Assembly: GCF_910592395.1 (NCBI RefSeq) | Contig: NC_088317.1 | Location: 15,810,001-15,874,000, forward strand | Reading direction: 5' to 3' | Origin: Lineus longissimus | Taxonomy: Eukaryota > Nemertea > Pilidiophora > Heteronemertea > Lineidae | Length of the DNA stretch: 64,000 nucleotides | The notes under the pieces: generated by a model | What the model saw: the letters and a program-made list of their open reading frames with translations, nothing else | Databases searched by the model: none | What the model was told of the DNA's origin: nothing | Translations under genes and position numbers: made by a program | In this document: positions 34,001 through 44,900 of the stretch, piece by piece | Numbering within the stretch: the stretch's first letter is position 1 | How the letters are laid out: each line of letters begins with the position of its first letter

Positions 34001-34169
34001 CTAAGCTCAACTGCCAGATGTCCGGAAATTTCGACTTTTTTTGTACATATTGCGACATTGTTCACTCGTCCGGATTTCGATATTTTTCACGAGCAGCATC
34101 AAAAGCGGGGCGATTCTTCCAAAACGACCGGGCAAACCAATTTTTCATACCTGATTCGTTGGCATCCAT
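25062..34169 (-). CDS. IWS1: IWS1 homologue, SPT6-interacting transcription elongation factor
   Basis: Thirteen exons, in transcript order: 34169-34151, 33804-33737, 33485-31798, 31606-31540, 31431-31280, 30496-30343, 29929-29847, 29483-29432, 29111-29034, 28148-28031, 27151-26983, 26510-26390, 25187-25062. All phases agree, giving 964 aa. IWS1 binds SPT6 and RNA polymerase II and links elongation to mRNA processing and export (family knowledge). The start [20 protein letters not shown] matches the family N-terminus. Residues of about 30-592 come from one 1688-bp exon and are low-complexity Ser/Asp/Glu/Arg, with DSDDERA (7-residue) and [11 protein letters not shown] (11-residue) repeats. The TFIIS N-terminal-like domain covers about residues 690-840 ([66 protein letters not shown]). 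The C-terminus ends [13 protein letters not shown], as in vertebrates. The tiny first exon is chosen from its donor and phase. Confidence 0.95.
25240..25750. mobile_element. Inverted-repeat element with 211-bp arms in last IWS1 intron
   Basis: Arms 25240-25450 and 25540-25750 are near-perfect reverse complements, separated by an 89-bp spacer. The element is flanked by the 6-bp direct repeat ATTATA (25234-25239 and 25751-25756), a likely target-site duplication. The ends read GGGGTCATACTAATTCCCGA. It lies wholly in the intron before the last IWS1 exon, so the pre-mRNA could fold into a 211-bp duplex. Superfamily not identified. Confidence 0.85.
27201..27534. mobile_element. TTAA-flanked MITE, family 2, copy 2
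   Basis: Nearly identical to 10086-10420 along 334 bp, with TTAA at both ends. It sits in an IWS1 intron, ending only about 50 bp from the acceptor of the exon at 27151-26983 (minus strand), so it forms much of the sequence just upstream of that acceptor. Confidence 0.8.
28210..28610 (+). mobile_element. tRNA-derived SINE with target-site duplication
   Basis: tRNA-like head with A box in TAGCCTAGTGGTTTA and B box GGGTTCGATCCC (about 28264-28276), a body of about 300 bp and an (AAG)n tail. The 13-bp direct repeat GTCCCTAATTATA flanks it (28197-28209 and 28611-28623). It lies antisense in an IWS1 intron. Confidence 0.8.
28624..28960 (+). mobile_element. Second, 5'-truncated copy of the same SINE
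   Basis: It matches the preceding SINE from CTGCTGGCTACCACG through GGCCCGGGTTTGATCCC, CTTTCAAGGAACTGACATTC and CCGCCTTGGAGGAGGAATAC. The first part of the head is missing and the body is more diverged. The two copies are back to back. Confidence 0.7.
29146..29225. mobile_element. Tigger-like MITE fragment
   Basis: Contains ACAGGAACTCTCCATTCAAG, ACACATATGTTGTCC and AGAGGTGTCCTGATTACCGA, which match the inverted-orientation interior at 11384-11560. Both ends are worn. IWS1 intron. Confidence 0.55.
29660..29780 (+). mobile_element. Possible tRNA-derived SINE head
   Basis: A GTGGAGCACGGTGGC segment is followed 45 bp later by a B-box-like GGGTTCAAACCTC. The spacing is tRNA-like, but the body and tail are not clear. 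IWS1 intron. Confidence 0.3.
30533..30798. repeat. Seven-copy tandem repeat beside an IWS1 acceptor
   Basis: Units of 37-41 bp, CTGATCACATAGTCCAGTCA then ATTTATGAAGGAAAAAAC, repeated about seven times with poly(A)-length variation. The array ends 37 bp from the acceptor of the exon starting at 30496 on the minus strand, so it includes the region where its polypyrimidine tract and branch point would lie. Confidence 0.9.
31185..31279 (-). mobile_element. tRNA-like SINE fragment abutting an IWS1 splice donor
   Basis: On the minus strand, GGGCCTAGTTTTAAGGCGCC, GCCTCGTGAACGGAAGG and the B box GGTTCAAGGCC form a tRNA-like head. It starts within about 10 bp after the donor GTACGTG of the exon ending at 31280. 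Confidence 0.5.
31432..31539 (-). other. GC-AG intron of IWS1
   Basis: The exon ending at 31540 reads ...TTTGAG and is followed by GCAAGT, not GTAAGT; the acceptor TTTGTAG precedes the exon starting at 31431. AG then GCAAGT is the consensus of the rare GC-AG class. Reading phase is preserved (EEFE joined to GFREAD). Confidence 0.8.
33546..33566. repeat. Solo terminal repeat of TTAA MITE family 1
   Basis: CTGCCTATAGTCCCCCTTTAA matches one terminal inverted repeat of the family-1 MITEs, without a partner nearby. It lies in the IWS1 intron, 60 bp upstream of the large exon on the minus strand. Confidence 0.55.
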
Positions 34170-34299
34170 ATCTCTAGGGTTCGCACCAATATTTCAGTTG
34201 GTTACAGACAGCAACAGTAGTTGCGAAAATCGACTTTTATTGTCAGAGAAATATTACATGAGTGTGTAGATTTGCTTCAATATGGAGAATACCTTTCAT

Positions 34300-34385
34300 C
34301 CAATCAGAGTGGAGGTAACAAAAGTCATTCAGTCTGGCTTGTGTTTTTGTAACTCGCAATTTCATTGGCTCAAAGTTTTGATTGG
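34300..34385 (-). promoter_or_regulatory. Candidate IWS1 promoter with CCAAT boxes
   Basis: Three CCAAT/ATTGG pentamers cluster 130-215 bp upstream of the IWS1 start codon: CCAAT at 34300-34304, ATTGG at 34364-34368 and ATTGG at 34381-34385. No TATA box is evident. Such clusters are common in housekeeping promoters; the assignment is an inference from position. Confidence 0.35.
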
Positions 34386-34518
34386 GAACTTTTGATTGCG
34401 ATCTTAGGCAATTCACTTCACTCGTAAGTCAATGGCTGCACAGCTGCTGTGTTGAGAGTGGAATATTGGGTGTGTCACATGCCAGCGATAATTGACTATA
34501 GTCATATGTAGTGGAATC

Positions 34519-34539
34519 GGGGGGGGGGGGGGGGGGGGG
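34519..34539. repeat. Poly(G) tract of 21
   Basis: An uninterrupted run of 21 G. Long G runs can form quadruplexes and are prone to sequencing-length error. Confidence 0.9.
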
Positions 34540-34943
34540 TGAGGATCATGAGTAAGGGGGAGGGGCAGCTGAGCCAAGGCCAAGGGCACAGCAAGAAATT
34601 AGAGCACCTTGCTCTTGGGCATCTTGGGCAAGTTAATTGCCTGTCAATCTTATCAATAAGTCAACTGGCATCTGGAATAGGATCTTGAGCTTGTCACTTG
34701 TCAATTCACCGACTGGTCGTCTGAAATTGGATCTTAGGCAAGCCACTTTACTCTTATACTGGGCAGTCACTTGACCATTCGACTGACAGGTCATCTTGAA
34801 TGGGATACTGGGCAAGCACTTGTCTGTTAATTGGCTTGGCATCTTGGGCAAGTCACTTCTCTACTTGGTCGTGTCTTGAACAAGTCACTCAACTATTTAT
34901 TTCTTGGTCATCTGGAGTGAGACCTTGGAAAACTTGTGACTCA

Positions 34944-35148
34944 CTCTACCAAAACTAGGCGCTTGTCGCATCTGAACTCGACAGGTTGATACGGACTTGT
35001 TGTTCATTTCCCTATTGTAGACCTTTTGTGAAATCTATTATAAACTGATTTGGTCACATTTCACAAAAGGTCTACAATAGGGAAATGAACAACAAGTCCG
35101 TATCAACCTGTCAAGTTCAGATGCGACAAGCGCCTAGTTTTGGTAGAG
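34944..35148. repeat. Near-perfect hairpin with 91-bp arms
   Basis: Arms 34944-35034 and 35058-35148 are reverse complements with about one mismatch, separated by a 23-bp loop. No ORF covers both arms and no obvious target-site duplication is seen. The near-identity suggests a very recent inverted duplication or a young MITE. It lies 0.8 kb upstream of IWS1. Confidence 0.85.
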
Positions 35149-38028
35149 CGGGTCACACTTGTCTCTCTCATCCATTGATCACAGTCCCTTTAACAGATAC
35201 AGTGAAGAAGACAAACAACACATCTTGGTCTGAAAGAAACTTCACCAGTTGTGTGTATCTGGCTCGGCTTCATTTACTTTACAACTGACCATGTAATGTA
35301 CAGTTCGTATTTAAGCTTATAACTATGTTCTGTGTCTTTGGAAATTAAAAATAGCTTACATTTTGTATCAAAGCGATCTCTCCTCAATAAATAAACATTA
35401 AAACGTCTAATGTTAAAACAATGAATCCATAGGTGTTGCTCTATACAGATATAGAGAGGATTTCATGCTAAGTAGAGGCAGAAATACAAATACATGCACG
35501 TTTATCAGACCATGTGTCTCAAGTCCTTTAGGGCGGACATATTATATTTACTCATTTTGTGCCATTACATGTATTTGCAATTCAAATCACAATCGCAGCA
35601 ATGACGTCTGCTTCAACAAGGACGTCTGCTAAAGCTAAAACAGACTGTAATTTGGAACAATTTCTCGTCAAATATTTGAATAAACTCTGCTCAGGCAATT
35701 GACATGAACCAAATTCTTCAAATATTTAAGAAACATTGTTCAGACAATTCACAGGAATGATTTTCTTAAAATATTCCACCATTTTTTTGAGAAAATGAGT
35801 GCAGCCATGTCACTGCATAAGTTGGTTGAATGAGCTGTTTTGCGTCACTTGAATTTGGAACACAAGTACAGTTGAAACACAGGCAGAAGATATATGTAGC
35901 AGCCACCTCTATTTAGAATGAAATGCAATTATATTTGGCAACTAACTACGCAAGGACTAGGAGTGGATTAGTTTAAAACCTGCAAAATAATTTTCACAGG
36001 ATTTTCACCAAAACAGATATTTGTAAAATATTTTTCTGTCAAGAAAAACATTTTCCCAATCACAGGTAATTAGTTTTTTGTCAACTTTTTAAGGATTTTT
36101 CCAACGATATTTCTCCATCCTTGCAAGTTGGTCAGCAAAAGCAACTTGTACAGGACATAAGGTAAATTGGTACAATTTTGGCCCCTATAGTGTAAATAAC
36201 ACATAGGCATTACATGCAATTGTACCTGGGCTATAACTGTACCATTTTACCTTACATGACAAGCTACAAAGAACAAGGAAGAGGTTCTGTATAATATATC
36301 ATATGAATACTAGTATTGGGCCATTTCAATACATTTGTACATGAACATACATCACAAGACAAGTTTTGCAATTTTTTGTAAAAAAGTCATTTGGCAGTGT
36401 CAATTAAATTGAGCAAAGCACCCCTCCCACAAAATCATCCCGATTTCAAAAGTTTTTCAACTCGTAAGCACCGTATCAAAATAGCCCAAACCAACAATAC
36501 TTTACACTGAAAGTGGACTTGAGAGCGTGAGATAGGAATCTCCGTCGGATAGCAACCAGGGAAAAGGCCTCCAAGACATTCAGTTTTCTTTCGATTATCT
36601 AGATCTAGAAATGCACCAAGTGATGAACACCGAGACAGAGTTGACCTATGAAAACAACATTACCCCTCAAATATACCAAGTTTCTTTACAGCGACCTCAG
36701 AGGCATTGAAAAAAACCGCTAAAAATTGGTTGTGTCTTGGGACAGAACTGTCATGGTGGAAAGTTAACATTACTAGAAAATACGCGTTTCTGATCCTGAC
36801 AATGGCCTACAAGCATGGTGCTATGGCAATGTGGATATTCGTATGAATTAGTAGAACTGTCAACGTTGTCTCAATTAAAAACTAACTGTGAGAATAATTA
36901 AGATCATTAGCATATACGTCATATTAATTCCCTTTAAAGTGTTAACTCTTTTATACCGATGTTTGTTCCTGCCCAGGTCTGAATACCACATACAGGTCCT
37001 GCCTGATTCTCCGGAAATTTAGGAAATTTATCATCAATGGTATTTTATAATGTGAATTAATACTGTCATTAAGTCTAAGCAGCTGGAAACCAGTATCAGC
37101 AGGCAGTAATATCTTTTTTCCCACTTATTTTGAAGTTAATTTACCTGGTACACAAGCAATAGATGTTCTCTTGGTCAACCATCTTTGATTAAAACGAAAT
37201 AAATAGACATTTGGATCCCGTCCCTGGTTATACACTACATATCGTGTACAAATACGCACATAATGTTCAGCCAAGATATAACATTAAACCAAGTCTGACA
37301 CATGCTTGAACTCTGTACATATAAATCATTTACAGTTTAATGGAGACACAAGGTTAAAAATCGCCAAGATTAGTCAAACAAAATTATGATTCTGCTGCAT
37401 CGCGGGGAGATAATACTCTCATGTAGGAAAAAAACTTTTAAAACAGAGTTTTTTTTATAAACGACAACAATACTGAAGTATAAAATACATAATTTACACG
37501 TTAGGCAAATACAACTATTTCATAGTTTTATGACCAATCAAAATTTTTAACCTTGTCTTAACTGTCCTACAAGAAATCAATTTCAAATCGAGTAGGCCCT
37601 ATTCGGCTGTATATACAAAGAAACATTTGAACAGAATTTTCAGGCCAAGTCGAGATGAAAAGATCTGAATAATACACCTCCCCCGTCTTTAGTGGACAGT
37701 TTTATCACGTATAAAACCTTCGAAGACTAGCCTCAAAATGGTAAAATCTCGTCATTGTAAATATGACTTGGAGATGAACTGTTTGAAAATGTTCAGTCCA
37801 GTGCTCCGATTCTAGACCCCACCCCAGAGCGCAATTCCAGCACGCCCATGTTTTGATCCCGATTAACCCGAACCGTCCACCATCGGGGGGAGATGGGTCA
37901 TACGACCACAAGTGAATGCAAACGCAACGTTGTAATTCTGGAACCGTCCACCTAGTATGTGACCACTCAAATTTGGGGAAGGGCGAGGAGCGAGGGGAGT
38001 ATGATGTCCATTTTGCAATGCACCTCTT
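35149..38028. other. Intergenic AT-rich stretch
   Basis: Between IWS1 and the importin gene. No conserved protein or RNA gene recognised; base composition and codon content look non-coding. Confidence 0.4.
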
Positions 38029-38203
38029 AGGCCGAAGTTACATAGACCTCATTCATTCATTTACCACGAGTCACTTTCCGGGTTTTTCTTTCATTCCTCG
38101 GTGAATGCACGCCACAAGGCCGTGCATTCACAGGGGAAAGAAAGCAAAAGGGGAAAATGAGTCCTGGGAAATGAACGAATGAGGTCTATGTAACTTCGGC
38201 CTC
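38029..38203. mobile_element. Short element with about 85-bp imperfect terminal inverted repeats
   Basis: The left arm AGGCCGAAGTTACATAGACC is mirrored by the right arm GGTCTATGTAACTTCGGCCT. Pairing continues inward with mismatches to the CGTGCATTCAC/GTGAATGCACG core near 38117-38150. It is almost entirely palindromic, consistent with a foldback MITE. Confidence 0.75.
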
Positions 38204-38622
38204 ACAAGAGAAGGGACGTAAGGGGGGGGGGATTCATCGACCTTATGCATGAATGATTCATGTAACAAAATTAGGTCATATTCGGGAAAGAAACACACCA
38301 GATTCAGTGGACACATACTTTATGGGCAGCTCCCGTTAAGTTCATTAAGTGGACCAGCAGGAGGAAACGTCGAACTTCTACCTCTGCGCTAAAGGGTTCG
38401 CCCCGACCGCTACCTACACCCAAAATGTCTCAGACTACCAGTGTGTGTTGCATAGCGAACGTCTCCAAGTGCATTGCCGAACATTAGCTACATTTAAAGT
38501 CTAAAATAAACTTGAACAGCCCACATTTGACCCCAAGCGATTAATGTGTTCAGTTCTACTTTCTTCCATGAGGTATTTTATCACTAGATTCAATGACCGA
38601 GTTAAAACCAACTGAGTGGCTG

Positions 38623-38713
38623 TACAGGGTGGCCCAGAATTATTTTCCTTTAGACAATAGAATTCTATTGTGTATCCTTTGTGTGAGGGAAAATAATTCT
38701 GGGTCACCCTGTA
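38623..38713. mobile_element. Mini mariner-like MITE
   Basis: 91 bp with terminal inverted repeats TACAGGGTGGCCCAGAATTA and the inverse TAATTCTGGGTCACCCTGTA, TA at each end. CAGGGTGNCCCA ends are typical of mariner-family elements (from memory). No coding capacity. Confidence 0.75.
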
Positions 38714-39757
38714 TAATAATACCACCCAAGAAGCCACGAGGGCACACTGTCGATGGGTTCGGGTCCCAGTCGACACCAGATGTAAATACCTTCCACCATA
38801 GCATCAGACAGCAAGGCCATAACCCCCTGGCCCTAATTTTTTTATAACCACTGGTTAATGCAACCTGTCATAATCACGTAGGGTCAACATGCTTCAAATG
38901 CAAACTTGAATATTCCAGATGGTTCTTGAAAGTTATTTCGTAAGCGTTTCAAAAACCAGCACCAATCACTGACGGGCTAATGCCTAATGGGAATGACGTC
39001 TTTCTGCTTCAATATGTGAAATGTAAAAACTTTACAAGTCCATGTTGCCTGCATAATTATACCAGAAGTATATACAGAATTTTTAACAGCATCACAGTTA
39101 TGCAAACCCTCACAGAAGGGCAGATTTCCGAGAGGTTTCTTGACGAACAGCCTTTCTCAAATTGGCGTGAAAAGTAGAAGATGCACAGAATGTACAACAT
39201 TTTGCCAGATTTGAAATCAAAGCATATTTTTTTTGAATTTCTTGAATAATGCAAGCCAAAAATGTTGGCAAGAATTTGTTTCTCTCGCAGATTTTGCAAA
39301 TTACGTAGATTCATGAATATTTGAAAAACCATAAGAAATTTCGCAATCCACCAAATTAAAAAAAATTTTCTGAATTTTTGGCCCAGCACACAAATAGAGA
39401 GGGACTGCAAAAAGTTTCTTTTTCACTGTCCAGGCAATGGTAGTTAAAATGTGGCTCATTTAAAACTGCATGTAGCAAGTTAAAACCTTAATTCATCAGA
39501 TTTGACCTGAAGACAACAAGGGCTTATCAACAATAATTCTCTTTGCTCAATTTAAAATGTCGCAAATAAAGTAGGCAAAGCCTGTAACAATATAACAAAC
39601 CGGCCAGAAGACGAGAACATTTTATTTTTGGTATAGATCTGCAAAAATTTGTTTTTAAAATTTTTAGTTTTCATTCCTGCCTTTTTGGCGGTTTAAAATC
39701 ACTCTGATGCCAGAAAACTTTCAATTTCCAAGAGTTATTTAAACATCACCAAAACTC

Positions 39758-39801
<44 letters not shown>

Positions 39802-41904
39802 AATAATAATAACGCATATAATAGCCGTTACCGGCTGTTGCGCCTCAATGAGTTAGACCGCAAAATTAGACTTGCAAAATTTGCATAATGTTTCGACACA
39901 TGTGTACGTTGTTCATCAAGAAATCTCTCAGAAATTTGAATAATTTCGAAATGCAATAGCATTTTTTTCCTAGACACGTCCGAGAACCTCTACGTACTCT
40001 GCCTGATGGAACATGGATGGTTTTTCACATTCTGAAGCCATTTTCATGACACAAACATGAAAACTGTACAATATTCAGCCAACAGTGTTCAATCTATAAA
40101 CCATCCGTAAGGATACACCAATTTCATCCGTTGGATAGTGTTGGTGCCGAACCTCCACCCCCACCCGAAAAAAGACCGGTTCAAAAAATAAATTTGCAAA
40201 TAATTTCTTATTCAAATGACCAAAAAATCCGTCAAAAGCAAAGGGAGTCTTTGACAAACCAAATTTTTCTTCTTTTTGCAGACGTCATGCTTTCACTTTT
40301 CATTTCATCGAAACTTATGGAAGGTTCTTCGCTACCTGCATGCTATCCAACCTTTGATCAACTGGTGTTGCCTGACTCCTAAAGGACTGAGGGTGAGGCA
40401 AATTGAATTCGACTTCAACCCCAATTAAAGGTGCCTTTTTAAATAGAAAACGTGCCTCAAAAGTGTCACGATTCACATTACGTTAGTCGATATCATGTAA
40501 TTTATCAAGTGGTATTAAATTTTAGTTCTCGAATTATCTCAACAGACGTTGCCCTCAGCCCTTTAATCAAAATGTTTAATCTCGCTACACAAAACAAGGA
40601 TTGGATAACTAAGAAACTTTTTCACAAATATACGATAAACATTGCATTCAATGTCGAGTTTGATTTTTTCTTAAGTACTTTTACGCTCGCAAAGACGCAT
40701 TATCAATATCATTGACAGAAATTCAGCCGAAATGAACACGAAACACAGCAGCCAAGGCTTAAAGTATTGTTTTATGATCAAGCTTTTAGTGACCCAATTC
40801 TTGTCATGTTCCAATAATTCATATATATACAGAACAAGATAAACCAGGAAAAGAGTGATTTCCTCACTGGACTTTTTAACATTTCGGAGCAAACAAGTCT
40901 ATGGTTTGTTTGGCTACTCTCTTAGTAAGATAGGTGGACTTGTGGCGCCAAAAGTGAGGGATAAAGGTTTCGATGCCCAGACCTGGCGTTTGTTGCATGC
41001 CAAGTTCACGATTTATAAAGCAGATCATGATCGTGACCTCACTGAACATAAACAATGTCAAGGCATTTTAAGTACAACTTTTCATTTTGTCTTTTTTCGG
41101 ACACTTGCATGGCCTTTTGATCTTTCCAAGTTGATAAATGAGGTCGAACCTCAAATCATCCAAAAATACTACAACTGCCAACTCACCGGCCCAAGCTTTC
41201 AGCGATGTTTGGTAAAAACTCAAACTAATTGTCTGCAACACCCATGTATCCATGAAAGCCTGCAAACATAACTCTTGGTCAAACCGGCTAACTATACTGA
41301 AGTGAAAAGCACAGGCCAATCATCGTGTATTCAAAATGTTATAGGCCTTATCTTTATCAGTCTGAACAGCACAGGATGTGTTTTGCTCTCAGTTGAGCAG
41401 TGACAAGCTCAAATTTGTTAACTAATTCATAACCAACACGACCTCAGTAAATAATTTCATGCAGCATATAGACATGGGACCAGAAATTAACTACCAGTAT
41501 TCAATATATTCTACGAGGATGATTTTGATTACCGAACTGGGATGGATTTCAATAGTTTCTTCCTCACAATTTAGATCTGAAACCCGGAACATTCCAAGTG
41601 TCTGAGATTAGAGGAATTAAATGCAGACCTAGATCAAAGCATGTTGGATACTTCACAGGATTTCAAAGCTCTGTAGACCAGTAGAATCCAATGTTCACCT
41701 CCAGTCAGTTCTCCATATTCTGCTCTGTTGTATCTCCTACAGCTTGACACATCTGACCAACCAGGACAACAAGTATTGTCTCACTGGTCATAGGCCCATA
41801 TGCTCGGCTTGCAGGGCCTATGAGGTATATGCTCAATCATGCAGTAAGCTGGTCGAGCGTGTCTAAATGTTTTGCCACAAAGCATTTTTTCGGGTGTCAC
41901 TTTT
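38714..41904 (-). other. 3' flank of the importin gene, possible long 3' UTR
   Basis: No gene recognised. A 138-codon plus-strand frame at 40855-41271 has no family resemblance. It contains a (CAT)n/(AAT)n microsatellite at about 39758-39812. On the minus strand this is downstream of the importin stop codon, so part of it may be its 3' UTR. Confidence 0.35.
39758..39812. repeat. (CAT)n then (AAT)n microsatellite
   Basis: About 14 CAT triplets run directly into about four AAT triplets. Confidence 0.9.
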
Positions 41905-44900
41905 CTAGAAGGTGTATCCGCCAGTTGGCGGCAACTGATGTGCTGGGTCCGTTTCGTCAAAATCAAGCGTAGTTTGTCCGTCGCCACCATCTGCCACCAT
42001 GTTTGGGTCTTGATCGCTGTCCATTTCCGAAAAATAATTGTCAATAATTTGATACGCTAGTCGGTAAATCTCGTAATTGTCGTGTCGTTGTAACACTTCG
42101 ATTTTGTCAATACCTGGAAGAAGAAATATTGATCAGATGAAAGAATCAATCGATCAAATTTACATTTTCTAAAGCGCTCTGAACTGGCGAGTATTGTTGA
42201 GCCCGTTTACAGCCATAAACAGAAATAAGTTCTTGTGACATCACATAGTATCAATGGCATCATGATACAACACATTAGAGGTGATATCGCTTGCACTCAT
42301 TTTAGTTTTTGCTTATATCTCCGAAATGACAAATTCATGACCTCTGGTGTTGATTTCGAAATGATATTGGTAGCCACTCTCTGATCTGAAAACATTATAC
42401 AGTGGAACCTCCCTTAGCGGACACCTCTCTATTAAGGACACTAGTTTTGGTCCCAAATTGGTTGTTTCCATTCAATTTGACCTCTCTAATCAGGACACCT
42501 CTCTATAAAGGACAGCACTTGTCAGTCCCAAGGGTGTCCGTAATAGAGAGATTCTACTGCATTTGGGATTCAAAATCACAATTGTATCAGAGGGAAAATC
42601 AAACCACGTGCTGAGTGACGGCTTTGAAATCATTATCACACCAGAATCTCTCAAATAATTCTATAAACAACGGAAATTCTCATAAAATGCCATCTTACCT
42701 CCACATTCGTCAATTAGATTAATCACATCGTACGTATCAGGATCGCGTGTCATTTTCAGAATATTTCCGATGCCGTCCAAGACGACTTGTATCACCTGCG
42801 GATCTCTCACTGCCAACAGATTACAGAACGGAGGAATAACACCTTTTTGCACAACCAATTCGACCTGTTCCCGACTGCCGCTGATTGTAAGGTTACTTAT
42901 TGCCCAGGCTGCCTCTTTTTGGGTTTGAAATTCTCCCTGAAAGTATTGCAGAAACGTTATGATAAACAACAATGGAACCTCCTTTAGCTGACACTTCCAT
43001 ATCAAGCACAACCTCTCCATTAAGGAGAAAAATAACTTGGGTATCATATTCATGGCCAGCTAGGCCTTACAGAATGCTGTGCATACTTGCAGACAGGCTG
43101 TGGTTGTTTACTATACAGTAGAACCTACCTTAGCGGACACCTCTCTGTAAAGGACAACCTCTCTATTAAGGAGACTAGTTTTGGTTCCAAATTGGTTGTT
43201 GCCATTCAAATTTACCTCTCTAATCAGGACACCGCTCTATTAAGGACAGCACTTGTCTGTCTAAAGGTGTCCTTAATAGAGAGGTTTTGCATTGATTCTC
43301 CTGCCACAGACGTTTGTCATCGATATATAAATACTTACGTGACTAAGGTGTTCAATTATTAAAGGTATAAGTCCAGCATCAATGACCGCTTGCACTTGCA
43401 GTTGGTTACCCGCGGTAATATTTGAGAGGAACCACACAGCTTCCTGAAATGAAATGTCGGAAAAACTGTTCATTATATATTGGAATACAGTTGTGTCGGT
43501 TCAAAACTTTTGGAAAGATAAATCATATCACGTTTAAAGTGCTTTTCCAAAGCCTCATCAAGGCGCTACCCTACCAAAGTCCTAGTACTAATACTATTAC
43601 ATGCTAAATTGCTCGTTTTCAGAGTTCCCACGACTTTCCGAACATTTCGAAAAGACAACTCCATCCAGAGCCAATAACATACAAATTCACGGCCAACTCT
43701 CTGCTCAATAATTGCTTTCGGAATGCTCAGAGATAGACCTTGCACCCGAAACATCACAAGAGACACCAGAAGGGTCTCCTCAAGGACACGAGTCAGGACG
43801 TCCAAACACTCGCAGACTCGCGCAGAATTGAAATGACCCCGACACGGCAATGAATGACATGATTGAAATGAGACAATAATGGAAGCGGGCTTTCCAGTTT
43901 TAATCATCGATCGAAATGATCTCAGTTGCACTTCGTACTTCTGCATTAGAAGCTTCAGACCCGCCAGAAAATGAGGGATGATTGAAATGACATATGGACT
44001 GGTAACATTTTTAAATTCTAGGCCTAATTTCGAATACACTTTTTACACTATTCTTGAGTAGACTTCTTCTTGTCGTCGTCTTCGCCGCAGTGACTTGGAA
44101 TGATAACATCAACCCCACTACCCCCACATAGGCCTAGCTTTAAGATGTGTTTAGATCCCGCCCTGTCGCTTGCATTCACACATTCACACACAACACATGT
44201 CCAAGGGTGAAGGTCTTGACATCATCATTGCAATCGCTATTTACGCTCAAGTTGTCGAAATTAACCAGCACAGGCTGATGAGACCAAACACTGAGTAAGA
44301 AGAGCCTTTTGTGACCTGGATTTTTAATGAACATTCTTACTTGCCAATTTTTGCAAAAAGAATGAGTTAGGGAGACATGTGGGATAGCGAATACAAAACA
44401 TGCTTAAACATGAAATGTATAAGCATATACATGTATATGTATAAGCATATATGCGTATAAGCATACTCTTACTCTGTTTTTTTACCAAGACATTTTGGCA
44501 CTGTTTCCCTGGGCGTTGTCATGGTGATGAGCACAATGTCCCAACGTAACGTAACCTATGTGTTGTTCATCTTCTTCAAGAATGCCATTCAAAGAAAACA
44601 CATGCTGTTTTCGAAAAGTTATTTTTAACTCTGACAGAGGTCAATATGAATGGAAATGGTTAGCTTAAAAACAAAATCGATGTGCCAGGGTCGTACCTGC
44701 CGGAAGACTGACTATAAGAGAACACGTCAACTGTTCATAGTGCCTAGACAGCATGTAAGACTGACAGACTTGTTGAGTTATAGTTTAAATGTAGACTCAG
44801 TTTATGTGAAGTAATGAGGCATGTCACTACCTGAACAAATTCTTAGCTAGCTTTTCAACATTGACATATTTGTACACAGTCTTCACGGTAAGCAAACAAA

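Noticed and set aside
40855-41271. 138-codon plus-strand frame
   Set aside because: No recognisable family, no splice partners, and located in the probable 3' flank of the importin gene on the opposite strand.
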